Shown here: piece after piece, positions 46,868 to 58,093 of the stretch | Layout: each line of letters starts with the position of its first letter | Numbering within the stretch: position 1 is the stretch's first letter | Source of the DNA: Liolophura sinensis | Taxonomy: Eukaryota; Mollusca; Polyplacophora; Chitonida; Chitonidae | NCBI RefSeq assembly: GCF_032854445.1 | Contig: NC_088301.1 | Coordinates: forward strand, 58,106,512-58,170,511 | Length of the DNA: 64,000 nt | Direction of reading: 5' to 3' | Notes under the pieces: generated by a model | Databases searched by the model: none | What the model was told of the DNA's origin: nothing | Seen by the model: the letters and a program-made list of their open reading frames with translations, nothing else | Made by a program: the position numbers and the translations under genes

Positions 46868-47122
46868 TTATTTATTATTTATTTATTTGATTGGTGTTTT
46901 ACGCCGTACTCAAGAATATTTCACTTATACGACGGCGGCCAGCATTATGGTGGGTGGAAACCTGGCACAGCCCGGGGGAAACCCAAGACCATCCGCAGGC
47001 TGCTGATAGACCTTCCCACTTACGGCTGGAGAGGGAGCCAGCATGAGCTGGACTTGAACTCACAGCGACCGCAATGGTGAGAGACTCCTGGGTCATTACG
47101 CTGCGCTAGCCACTGAGGCCCC
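46868..47122 (-). mobile_element. full-length tRNA-derived SINE in gene B intron 1
   Basis: On the minus strand: a head with an A-box-like CAGTGGCTAGCGCAGCG and a B-box GTGAGTTCAAGTCC, then a GC-rich body (TTTCCCCCGGGCTGTGCC), the conserved CCGCCGTCGTATAAGTG and TTGAGTACGGCGTAAAA blocks, and a (AAAT)n tail. It is flanked by similar 12-bp segments GGAATTTCACGT and GGATTTTCACAT, probably a mutated target duplication. The unusual conservation of the body among all copies suggests one of the SINE superfamilies with a conserved central domain; which one I cannot say. Confidence 0.8.
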
Positions 47123-47304
47123 CTGGATTTTCACATATCTCGGATTATTAGTGGAAGTTCTTCAAATCCCCACTCAAAAATATACGTTTGACGAAAAAGC
47201 AACTTTATTTATTTAATTATTTATTTTAAACTAATATTAATCCTATAAAAAGTAGAAACAGACATTCCTGAAACAAACGTCTTATTTTCTGCTCTTATTC
47301 CACC

Positions 47305-47365
47305 GAAAAACGAGCTGACCAAATTTGGATTCGAACTTACAACCTTACATCATGTGGGCGTAGCT
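47305..47365 (-). other. isolated B-box-like segment, possible SINE relic
   Basis: The minus strand has GGTTGTAAGTTCGAATCC, close to a pol III B box. No matching A box or tRNA cloverleaf is visible, so a tRNA gene is not called. Confidence 0.3.
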
Positions 47366-48056
47366 GGCGTAATTGAACAACTTAAACTTAGTTACTGTGT
47401 CACTGTACAACTCCGTCCTCAACTGGTGACCTACATTTTTATAAACTTTATACATGGGATATATAATCAGCGTGATAATGTAGACAATAAGGTTGTTTAT
47501 TTTTTGCCTTATTTTAAGGTCTAGTACTAACATGTTTCATCCTCCGGGCTCGATTGCCAGCAAGTCTCGAATCTGTAATTAATCCAAGTTTCATTAGATC
47601 TAGCATCTGGCACTAGACGTCCCAGGGCATACAAGTACGCTGGGATTCATATTATATCTTACATGGCATAGGCCTATATAGTCAAGTCAAATATGTATCA
47701 TCTAACACGTGGTAACGCCATGACAAGCTGTCGGGTTCACATTCATAAGCTCTTATCAGTTTGGTTCAGACATGCAGACAAATCACAAATTACCGGTGAC
47801 TTTCGCTAGTAGAATCTTAGAGCCAGTAAGACATGATTTATTATCTAGAAGTACTCAGAATGCTATGTTGCCGTCGCATTTTACAAACAATAAGTTCAGT
47901 AGCAGAATCAGGTGTACACTATGAAAGACATGCAATATAAATGACTACAGCATAGCGACAGCATAGTAATATTTGGATTTCATGCATGAGTGTACGCTTA
48001 CCAATAACGAAGTCATAGACTGGCTGCACCTCCCCGTGAAGTCCGTTTTTTTCCAT

Positions 48057-50690
48057 CCTCTCTGTTGAAACGACTTACGCCGAAATAGCCACCATGTGCT
48101 AATTTGAGTGACCTTGCGAATAAGTACGTAATATCCCTCGTTTGAGAGGCTATCTACGTGTTCTACATTTTGGTCACCGTGACAATATTCAGACTAATAT
48201 TTTGTGATCACGCAGCGCTTCTGCTAAGCGTTAATACTGAGATACACGTTCTTGAATACTAAATTAGGTCAGGTGAATATAACAATTGATTAATGAATAA
48301 CATGTTTAAAACCATTTTTTTTTTCATGTCAATAATACACCAGCGTTGCAAGTAGAAAACTACAAGACCCCGTTAAAAAAACAACCTACATGTAAAACAC
48401 TAGTTCCCACAGGAATATGTAAGAAAAATACACACACAGTAAATATTAAACCATGCCGGGGACATGCACGAGGGATAGTGGATATTGTACGCATGACATC
48501 CAACTCAAATTTCAAACTCCTAGCCCTTGAAAAATATTCTAATTTACTAATATGCAGGCTGATGCAAGTTAATATGGAAGATTGATAGGTCTACAGTTCC
48601 TCATACATTGTTCCGGTTTGTGTCCCATGCATATTTATCTTGCGTCGGAGTTAATGGCATTATACAAATATAGGGTGTTAAACGTAACACATAGGTTGAA
48701 TTTTCACCTTTACAATTTTTCCATAGCTCAAAGGTGAATAATTAATTCATTGCCCTGTCATATTCAGCCGCGATAGATAATGTGTAAGAGAATATCAGTA
48801 ATTATGAAATAAGCAGGGGATGTCATTTAGCGATGGATGTTAATTTCAGCATCCAGTGTCAACTATGTACTTTTTTAAAAAATTTTGGTAAATCACAAAA
48901 TTCAGAAAAATAATCATACCTATTTATTCTATGATTTTTATGATTGAATTTCACATTAGTAACATCTATGTGAAATTGGGGGAAACAGTGAATCATCCAT
49001 ATATGCAATAGACAGACCTGTATCTGTTCTCATACGAGAACGACTGTATACAAAGAGCAATTTAGATCAAGCCTGATCGTCTCCATTCATTAAACTGTGT
49101 ATTAAACACCTGCTAGCTTAAACAGTCCGTGTATAGCATGTATGTATGTATTCTGAGAGATTTACGTCGCACTTAAAGAGAGCTAAAATATAAAGTAAGG
49201 TTCATCATACATTTATGATTTTGGATTTAGGAACTCTGACGTCACATCACCTTTTTTCCTGATGTTCATCAGAAGGAAGGAATTTTTGAGACATTATTTC
49301 AGTAATTTTGTACTCATGGGTCAAAAGAGTTATTACAACATTCATAGTCGTATTAAAGTTGAGAAAACTTCTCTGGCCTCAGAGCTCCTAAACTGTGATA
49401 GTATGGTCCATTAACTCACCGTAGAATTTAAAGGTTTAAACGGCTTTAACTCTCTTCACAAAAACACAAGAACCATAAAGACTGATTGCAGCCGATATCA
49501 CGCCTTCAACAGATCCATTAGCTCTTATAGCTTTATTTGGTATTTATGTGTAGTTCTGACGTGTTCCGTTTGGAAAGCGGGTTATAATTGTTTAGGAGAT
49601 GGGTCATTGAGCGCCCCTCTATGGTCTACGCGTGGTATCCGAATGTTGGACTTTAGTTTAGATCTTATATTTCACATTGTGTCTCTTTTCTTTAAATATA
49701 TTTCAATTCTAAGTTACCATGACACTGATTGCAACTTCTCTCAAATAAAGAACAACCTTGACTACCCGAAGCAGCTTACATGTATTTCAATGGTAAAAAT
49801 GTGGGTGTTCTTCCCGGAAGTATATGTTGTAGCCTTTACAGTTGAAGTCGTGCATATAACCAGATTTAGTGGTAAATGGTTCCTCAGTCCATGTATTTTC
49901 TGGCAAAGGTTACATAATACATGTATGCTCCTGCAAAAGCACTGCACGAAATATTTTATCGTTAATCGAAATGATGAAGTGCTGAAGTTACAACCTCATC
50001 TGTGCGAAATTAATAACGAAGATGTGACACCTCGATTAAGTAATTCGATCTCCAGATTCAGTAATTGCTTAAAACCACCCGATATGTAATTTAACCATCC
50101 TATGAAATGGCAAATATATTTTAGAAGTGGTTAGCGGTGTGTTTCAAGAAGTTGACGTAAAGACTTTGTCCTTCTAAAATTCGCCTGGAGCATTCCTTGT
50201 GTCTTTTCGTAATCATTGCAAACCATTAACTGCTTCTCTTTGCGTGAAACCGTCCTAATTTAAATAGGCTCTTCTTTCTTAGGTGGTTTGTGTTGACGTT
50301 ATTTTCGAAATAAGCCATGAAATTATTGACCCGGAATGTCAGTTTTACTCTGAACACTCTGCTCCAATAAACGGAGATCGCTGGTAACGCTACGCCCACA
50401 GGCATTTACTTTTTCCCTCATGCATGCAATTGGCTGACATTTCTAAAATAATATTTCACACGTGATGAAAATTAGCCTATTAACATATCCACAAACATCC
50501 TGAAGTAATTTTACACATTTAAATGAATGAGTCAAGTTATCTCAAGCTATTGCCAGTTATTCATCCGGTCACATGATCGCAGAATCCATGTTGTAAGTGA
50601 AACGGGGGAAGCTTTCAGAAACAAATTAAACCCTTTCTATGTAACAGATGAACTTTACTGAACACAAAACTGACACTGATGTCCTCTGTC
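48057..50690. other. intergenic stretch between genes B and C
   Basis: Should contain the gene B promoter (left end) and the gene C 3' flank. An open frame of 160 codons at 49607-50089 (plus) has no recognisable domain and no splice context. A partial family-a repeat lies at about 50220-50380. Nothing else is seen. Confidence 0.45.
50220..50380 (+). repeat. dispersed repeat, family a, partial copy
   Basis: AACTGCTTCTCTTTGCGTGA, ACCGTCCTAATTT, TTCTTTCTTAGGTGGTTTG and ATTATTGACCCGGAATGTC match blocks of the copies at 21320-21660 and 62460-62840, in the same order and orientation. Confidence 0.45.
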
Positions 50691-50696
50691 TTTATT
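50691..50696 (-). terminator. polyadenylation signal of gene C
   Basis: AATAAA on the minus strand, about 136 bases downstream of the gene C stop codon (50832-50834). Confidence 0.5.
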
Positions 50697-52286
50697 GGTA
50701 AGTTCATGAAAATGTAAACATACAAATTTTTAGGATTTCGATGTAATGGCCACCCAGTCAACAAGATACAAAAGAAGCAAAGATTTATGACACAAAACAA
50801 TAAACAATCACAGATATAGTTAAACAAGTTTTTACAGTCTGGACACCAGGCATTCCGATTGGATGAGGTCAGCTGCTTTTTCTACAATCATAACACAGGT
50901 GGCGTTCACGTTGGCTGAGGTAACTGTCGGCATGACGGAGGCGTCGGCTACCCGGAGTCTGTCCACTCCCTTTACCCTACAAGACAATCCGGAATCCTCT
51001 TGTTAGCAACAGAGCGAAATATGGCACAAAAAAGTTTTTTTATTACCACATACGCCTTTTTGTGTAACTGCAGACAAATAAATTTTTTCCAAATATTAAG
51101 ACGTCAAATATGCGACTTTAAGTCTTTTTCAGTGTTTTTGTAGTATGTTAGGCTATACATCCGAGAAAGCAAAAGCGAAGATAAGAAACTTGCCTTTCAG
51201 TAAATATGACACTGTAGACGTTTGTCTTAAAATATTATAAGTTTGAAAATGATAGAATGCGATTTACATCCTACGTTTTCAGAGGTTTGTTGCCTATTTT
51301 GAACGATAAAACGTGCACACAGAATGCTGGTATTTTTTGAAAGATAAAAATCTGGACTTGTCTACAATCATGGCTAAAATTCGATTGGATTTGCACTGAT
51401 CGTTTTTTTGGCCATCAATCTCCAGTATAGCCTCTTCGTCATAAGGACCTTGCCACACAGGTGAGGATAATAATCTTACCTCAGGTTTGAATCCACCACG
51501 GTCGTCGGATCTCTAATCCTGCCCATCTTACACGTCCCACATGGGTGGTAAGTATTCGTTAGCGTCTTGGTGTACTCGACCCAGTACTCGTCTGTGAATG
51601 GGGTTTTCTTGTAGTCTGGGAGTACACGGCCGGTATGCCTTGTACCCACAGACTTGAAAGGCTCCGTCTTAATCCATCAAAGCTTTTATACCTAAAATGT
51701 TACATGTAACACTGGTAAGTAAACACATCAACACAAGATACATGAACAGGTACAAATGACAATTTACTCACAACAGTTTAACGGTGAGAATTTGTAAGTG
51801 TAATTAGGAGACGAGCCATCTCCGATACGAATGGCCGCACTGAAAATGCATATAACCAACCTTCAACCAGAGAGCCGATATCCCTTGGATCTTCCAAGAT
51901 TCGGTGATGTATAACTGGAGCAGATAGAGGATTATCGCTAGCAAGTCTGACTGTTCCTCTGCTCTTGGTGTTGGTATTAAGAACAACAACACCGAAGCCA
52001 TACTTCCCTTCATTCCCCTCAAAGATCGCATCAAATACCTTTAAAAATGAACAGTTTGAATCAGTCTTACTCCCCATGTTTCACCGCATAAACCAAGATT
52101 GTGTGGGTGGAATGATCATCCCCTAGGCCTGTCCTATAGCAGTATATAATGTTATTATTAAATGCGACATCGCATGAGTTTGAATAATTCTAGATCAATG
52201 ACGTGTAAATAAAGTGATATCAGCAACATAGCGCCATCTAATTCTGCTTAACCATGGTTCTAGTGGGTGTGCAAAATACTGTTTAA

Positions 52287-52287
<1 letters not shown>

Positions 52288-52364
<77 letters not shown>

Positions 52365-52377
52365 GATATATATATAT

Positions 52378-52451
<74 letters not shown>

Positions 52452-52471
52452 TGTATATATATATATATATT
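52288..52471. repeat. (TA)n microsatellite in gene C intron 8
   Basis: About 180 bases of TA repeat with a few interruptions (TAATA, TAGATA, TACATG). Confidence 0.97.
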
Positions 52472-54483
52472 ACCTACAGAACAGGAAATCAAATATATAC
52501 CTCCTAGGCCCTCCCTTTGCCTGATGGTTAAATATCGTTAAGCAGGGAAACCAGCCAAATAAATAAATATGTCAAAAGTATCAGATTGCAAAGATTTCTT
52601 ATAGTAAGACAATTATGCATAGTTGTTAATAGTGTTAAGATTACTAATTGTGTTTGCCAATAACGGATAATAAACGGATAATAAGCAGATTTACCTTCTT
52701 GGTTATGCCAACCATGTTTTTGGGTCTTCCATTCTTACCCGTACCCAGGAGTCCGTTGACACTTATAAGTTGTACATCAGGGTTGGGGTTTTCTTCATCC
52801 TGATACTTTGTTCTGATGAGTGCGGTCCACTCCAGACCATTACAAGCCAGTGGACCTATAAAACATTCATGTCATATGAGGCCAGACTACATATAGAGTA
52901 CACTTGCACACATACCAACCCCCATATATGAGTGGTGGCGTAGGCAAATCTACAAATAACATACTATCACCTTACTTAAGATATCGGCTCTTCGCAATAT
53001 TTATAGCTGAGTTAGGTTGCATCATCAGAAAATAACAAACGTTGTCTAACATAAAATAGGTTGATATTTGATTACAGTCTTAAAACAAGAGTTAGCCTTC
53101 GATTATTAATCCAGAACATCCATTACAGATCACGTCTGACTGGATGCCTAGATTCGTAAACAAGGGAACAGGCTTGTTTTATTAGGTATACCTAATAAAA
53201 CGTTTTAAATTTGATTTGGATATGTCTTCTCAGCATTATGGCATCTAAGCATGGTGAAATCAAGAGAGGCCTATAGGTATTGGGGTAAGCTAAATTCACG
53301 GAAAATATGGCGGCTAAACCAGCGGTTTTTATGATAGCTGCCATGTTGAAAAAAATCTTTAATGAACACTTTTCATACATTTAATAGTTAATTCATTTAT
53401 TTTTCCTAAGGCATAAGCAAAAGATTAATCTTATCTCGTCACATAATATTCCAGACCGTATGAAATATGTGGTTTATGAGTCATTTTATTACCTGCATTT
53501 CTACACGTGTAGGCATGTATACATAACTAATAACACGATCATAAACTTGAATGTAATACTTTGCTCATGAGTGCGGTGCACTCCAAACCATTACTTGCCA
53601 GTAGAACTGTACAGCATTCACGCCACATATATCCTTACAAGGAATTTATAGGTTACGTTGTGTGATTTTGAAATAAAATGCTGGATAGAAATATACTTAA
53701 TTTTTAATTTTATTAGACACTTTTAATATTTTGAAATTTATAAAAAAAAAAACAAATAATTATATTGTTCAGGTAGTTAATTAGAGCAGTTCATAGTTGT
53801 GTAAAGATGGATAAATATAGGCCTATCTTATTCATGTCACATGGTTAGCATTTTCGGAGGTTGCAATCTTCTCACTATAACAACCTGATTTCGATTATGT
53901 ATGTATGCACGCTTGGAAATTTACATCATATTTTTGTTTCGTTTTTCTTTTTTTTTCTTCAGTCATATTTCTATAATGATTTCAAAATATACTAGATTGA
54001 TTTCACTTATGTGGCAAATGTACTAGAATATTATCATCGCACCCCAATAATTTGTTCTTACTGTTAAATTATCTTTCTGTCCCATGTTAATTATCCCCGT
54101 TATAGGAGGGCGTGGGATTGATGGGATAAACATGCAACTGAGACTGAAACTTTGCCCTGCTTTCACACAACCATACACTATTTAAATGTGTCCCACATAG
54201 ATAAAAAATAAACATTTGAAAATTTTTTGTTTATTCTTTCAACTACTGACTTACTTAAATCCGGGATTTGTTCTAATTGTTCATGTAAGTGCATCACTCA
54301 AGCAAAATTAGATAAAAAATTCGGTAAACCTCTATATCCATTTATTAGACGTCATTTGTCAAGTATTACTCAGACTGCTGTGGTATAACATTTAACATAC
54401 AACAACATTAAATCAATAAATCGGTGATGCTTATAATCTAACAGAAAATTCCATAATACAACACAGCAAGGCGAGACAATGTG

Positions 54484-54525
54484 AAAGTTGGCAAGAGAGG
54501 ACACGTAACTAGTGACTTCCGGATT
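54484..54525 (+). repeat. dispersed repeat motif, family c, copy 3
   Basis: GAAAGTTGGCAAGAGAGGAC then ACGTAACTAGTGACTTCCGG aligns with the minus-strand copy at 1335-1395 (TAGTTGGTAAATGGTCACAC then GTAATTGATGAACTCCGG). It lies in gene C intron 7. Confidence 0.35.
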
Positions 54526-56236
54526 TTTGTTCGTCTCAGTCAGGCTTTCATTCCAAATGTTTTAAATGCTTAAATAGCACAAACTTATATCAACTCCACT
54601 AGAATCATGGCTAGAATCATAGAACTATATAATAAAGTGCAGTAACACTATGTTCAAACAGTAGTAACTTACAAGTAATTTATTAGACGCGATGTCACCG
54701 GTGCAGAATTTTTCAAAATGCTGTGCTGTCACATTTAATAAACTATAACACGAAAACAAGCTTGAGGGATGCGTAGTTCACCAGCAGAATCATGCTGGTT
54801 ATATTGCTCTCGAGACGGTATGTTTTTGTTTGAAACTCACCTGCACGTTGCTGTGTATAAAGATCTGAAGTTGTTTTCAACCCTAGAGTTTCTGATGTAA
54901 TAGATAATGGCTGGTCGATTTCAAACTCTAAGCCGATAACAGCTGTATGGTCCTGTAAGTTGTTTCCAACGGGCAGGTCTTGAATGACTTGAATCTGTAG
55001 CATAAAGAATGCCACAAAAATTGCACTTACTATGCGTTTTGAAACACAAATGCAAAGGTTTAATTCACAGTAAAGTCTCTTCCTTTTGGAACTAGATTTG
55101 TTTATAGCAGACTGGTTAGTAAATATTTATACATTTACCCCATGCGTTTCCAGGTGGTGTTTTGGTCCTATCCCGGAGAGCATTAGGATCTGTGGAGAAC
55201 AGTAAGCTCCAGCTGCTAGTATCACTTCCCGCCTTGTGCGAATGGTATCTACTCGGCCATGACGGATGAACTGGATGCCTGTAGCCACATTGTAGTTTAA
55301 AAGGACCTTCAATGTGAACAGTTCCAGAACATAAGTAACTTATCAATTATGACATTTTATATCCGATTTTCCCAATAAAATTAAGCAAAAGTATAACTTC
55401 ACATGCTATAAATTTGGAGGTATCTAATCAGTGAATGGAATTTGGTTTCTTGTTCACAATTATGTTCTTGATTACTATAAACACTTGGATAGCAATCTTT
55501 ACCTTTGTGACATGACAATGTATAGCTATGTGTAAGTTTGAGCGAGATTGAGCAGGGCGAAGATAACATTCAGCAGAACTTTGTCTGACTCCATCCCCAA
55601 TAGTGGACTGAGCATGCATGAAACCTTCAGATAAGAAACAAAACAAAACAACTAGTTTGAACACTTCAAAGGTGACAAATCTCCATTAAATCTATATATC
55701 TATATGGGTTTATGCAAAATATCTCCTTTACGTTGCTGCTTTTTGACATTTGAAGGGAAAAGTGCCCACATTCCTCTGTGTATGTAACATCAGCCGAGAT
55801 CAACATAGTCGACAAACATTTGTTTCTTATTTATTTACTTATTTTTTACTTATTCAGTTGGCATATTTCACATACATAACTGTAGTTAGACGCCAGTGTT
55901 AATCAGACAGATTGCCTACGGGAAACAGCGCGCTTGAGACAATTTGGGCATGACAAGCGAGAACTTGATTCTAACAACAGGCTTCATGTGATTGAGAATC
56001 CTGAGCCTGAGCTTTAAATCCTAACACAGGCTTGGGTCTCTACATATGAGCAAAACCTTTTCCTGACGATCACAGTTGAGTAGCAGTCTTTAGCAAGTCC
56101 GCGTTAGAGAAAGAAGTAAAATGATTAGCAGCTTGCATCTCTGCGCAAAACTAAACTGGTATCGTTGCTGGTAAGGTCAAGGCAATGGAAATCTACCTTG
56201 GAATTATTCACTGACGAAGACTTAGAAATTTGAATC

Positions 56237-56238
<2 letters not shown>

Positions 56239-56325
<87 letters not shown>
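56239..56325. repeat. (TA)n microsatellite in gene C intron 4
   Basis: About 87 bases of pure TA repeat. Confidence 0.97.
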
Positions 56326-56326
<1 letters not shown>

Positions 56327-56329
<3 letters not shown>

Positions 56330-56527
56330 AGAATAATTACCAGCTTTATTTGCTATTTTTATGTACCTTTTATATATATAATAGATATATAATATATAAT
56401 AATTATTATATATATAATATATATATATATATTATATATATAATATATAATAATTATTATATATATATAATTATATATATATAATAGAATAATTACCAGC
56501 TTTATTTGCTATTTTTATGTACCTTTT
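56327..56527. repeat. 45-bp direct repeat around a TA-rich palindromic spacer
   Basis: Identical 45-bp copies at 56327-56371 and 56483-56527 (AATAGAATAATTACCAGCTT ... ATGTACCTTTT). The 111-bp spacer between them is nearly all A/T with self-complementary blocks (ATTATATATATAAT). It lies directly beside the (TA)n tract in gene C intron 4. Confidence 0.85.
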
Positions 56528-57939
56528 CCTACATATCCCTTTGAGTACTGGTGTTTCAGGTTGTTTCGGATATGAGTGATGTCCCTTCACTATTTAAAAA
56601 TGGTATACGAAGATAAGATTTGATGCATTCCTCTACAAATAATTGTTGAGAATAAACGCCAGTTGATATTACCGATTGGGTCATCTGTGTTGCAGTCTGT
56701 GATGTTGTAACCCATTCGCTTTCCGGCTTTCATAAAAATGTCAGCTAGCGATGACATGTTAGAGTCCGAAACCATTATTTCTCCATCTGTTCCATGAAAA
56801 CCTGAAAAGTGCTATTAAAAGTAAAAGTAATGAAAGTAAAACAGGTACATTAACGATCGATAACTACACTAAAGGCAGACTTTAATACCTCATAATACTG
56901 ATTGGGTAATTGCCCACAATAATACAGAATAACGTTTACAAAGTGCATTGGATTTCAAAATTCTTTGACTGGTCTATCTGACACCTGATTCAAAGTAAAT
57001 CTGCTAAAAGAAACAGAGGTTGGACCGTGTCTCACCTGAATCTCGGAGTTTGCTGGATAGACATTTCTCAGATCTGATGAAGTAAGGAAGGACGTCTGCG
57101 TACCCCCAACCTGTACAGCCCATGTTCTTCCATGTATCGTAGTCGTGTGGGGTTCCCCGCATGTACATGAGATAGTTAAGTGCGCCGGAACCACCAAGGA
57201 CCTTCCCGCATACAGAATTGTACACCTGCATTTAATTCAAAGGTAAACTAAAAAACAGCGGCTATGATGACCGTTTCCGTCATCTCCTTAAATAAGCACA
57301 CCATATTGTATTAACTGGTATACAGTGGCTGATTCGTGGAAGATTGTTTCAGCATTTTGTTAAATATTGGCACTTCTGTCCTAATCACGGAATATTTGCT
57401 GAGAATCATATGCAAACGACTATGACTAACCCGACCTTCGTAGCCTTTAAATGCATTGTATTCAGGGACAAGCTTGAAGCCCCAATCGCAGTCAGTACTG
57501 CCCAAGTTTCCACATCGTCCGGGAATTACAATGTCCGGGTAGGATCGGTCATCACCTCCCGCCTCCAGAATCAGCACTGTATTGTGAGCGTCCTGTGATA
57601 GCCTGTTGGTCATCACGCAACCACTGCTTCCTGCTCCAACTGAATCAGACAAACATAAACATACTCATCCTAATCTTCATGTCAGTCTAATGAAAATAGT
57701 TCAGCTGTTAATGTGACCGTGGCCCAAAATTAAATACGCCCAAAGAGTAATGTTGTAAACCTATTCTAATCTGCAAGGAAAACAATTCACACCTTTTATG
57801 GACGTAATGTGAAAAAGATGCTGACTACCAGAGAAACATTTTTGTCGATAACTGCTTTCGACGTCGTGAATATTTTATTCATTCTTGACATCATTTGAAA
57901 ATGTTGTCTGTCGTCGAATAACCCGGCAATAACCTCAGT

Positions 57940-58093
57940 GCATTTTATTTGATTGTTTTATTTATTTGATTGTCGTTTTACACCGTACTCAGCATTAAGG
58001 TGAGAGGAAACCGTGCAGAGCCCAGAGGAAACCTACGACCATCCGTAGGTTGCTGCCAGACCTTCCCACGTGCGGCCGGAGAGGAAGCCAGTC
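57940..58093 (-). mobile_element. 5'-truncated SINE in gene C intron 1
   Basis: TTTATTTGATTGTCGTTTTA, CACCGTACTCAGCATTAAGG, TGCAGAGCCCAGAGGAAACC, CGACCATCCGTAGGTTGCTG and CCAGACCTTCCCACGTGCGG match the body and tail of the full SINE at 46868-47122, same orientation. The CTTATACGACGGCGGCC block is deleted. Confidence 0.75.

Larger units (their letters stand above)
40492..48056 (-). pseudogene. GMC-family FAD-dependent oxidoreductase, gene B (frameshifts in exons 2-4)
   Basis: Paralogue of gene A, minus strand. Exons: 48056-48002, 46721-46512, 46094-45907, 45710-45581, 44331-44210, 43806-43633, 42628-42475, 42231-42071, 41916-41739, 41295-41076, 40636-40492. Intron phases equal those of A and C. 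Exon 1 starts MEKNGLHGEVQPVYDFVI and joins exon 2 ([16 protein letters not shown]). Exons 5-11 are fully open, with [22 protein letters not shown], catalytic-His block TYHPSGTCRMG and MNLYAP at the catalytic-Asn block (the first Asn is kept). Compared with A and C, exon 2 has one extra base near 46629, exon 3 lacks three single bases (near 46081, 46066, 45977) and gains one (45914), and exon 4 has one extra (45704-45706). The net change is zero; otherwise coding for about 578 aa. Exon 3's donor (GTTTGT) and exon 6's acceptor are weak. It could be a young pseudogene or an intact gene with sequence errors. Confidence 0.85.

Noticed and set aside
49607-50089. Plus-strand frame of 160 codons between genes B and C
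   Set aside because: No recognisable domain, no splice or poly(A) context, and composition like the surrounding non-coding DNA. It could be reconsidered if transcripts map here.
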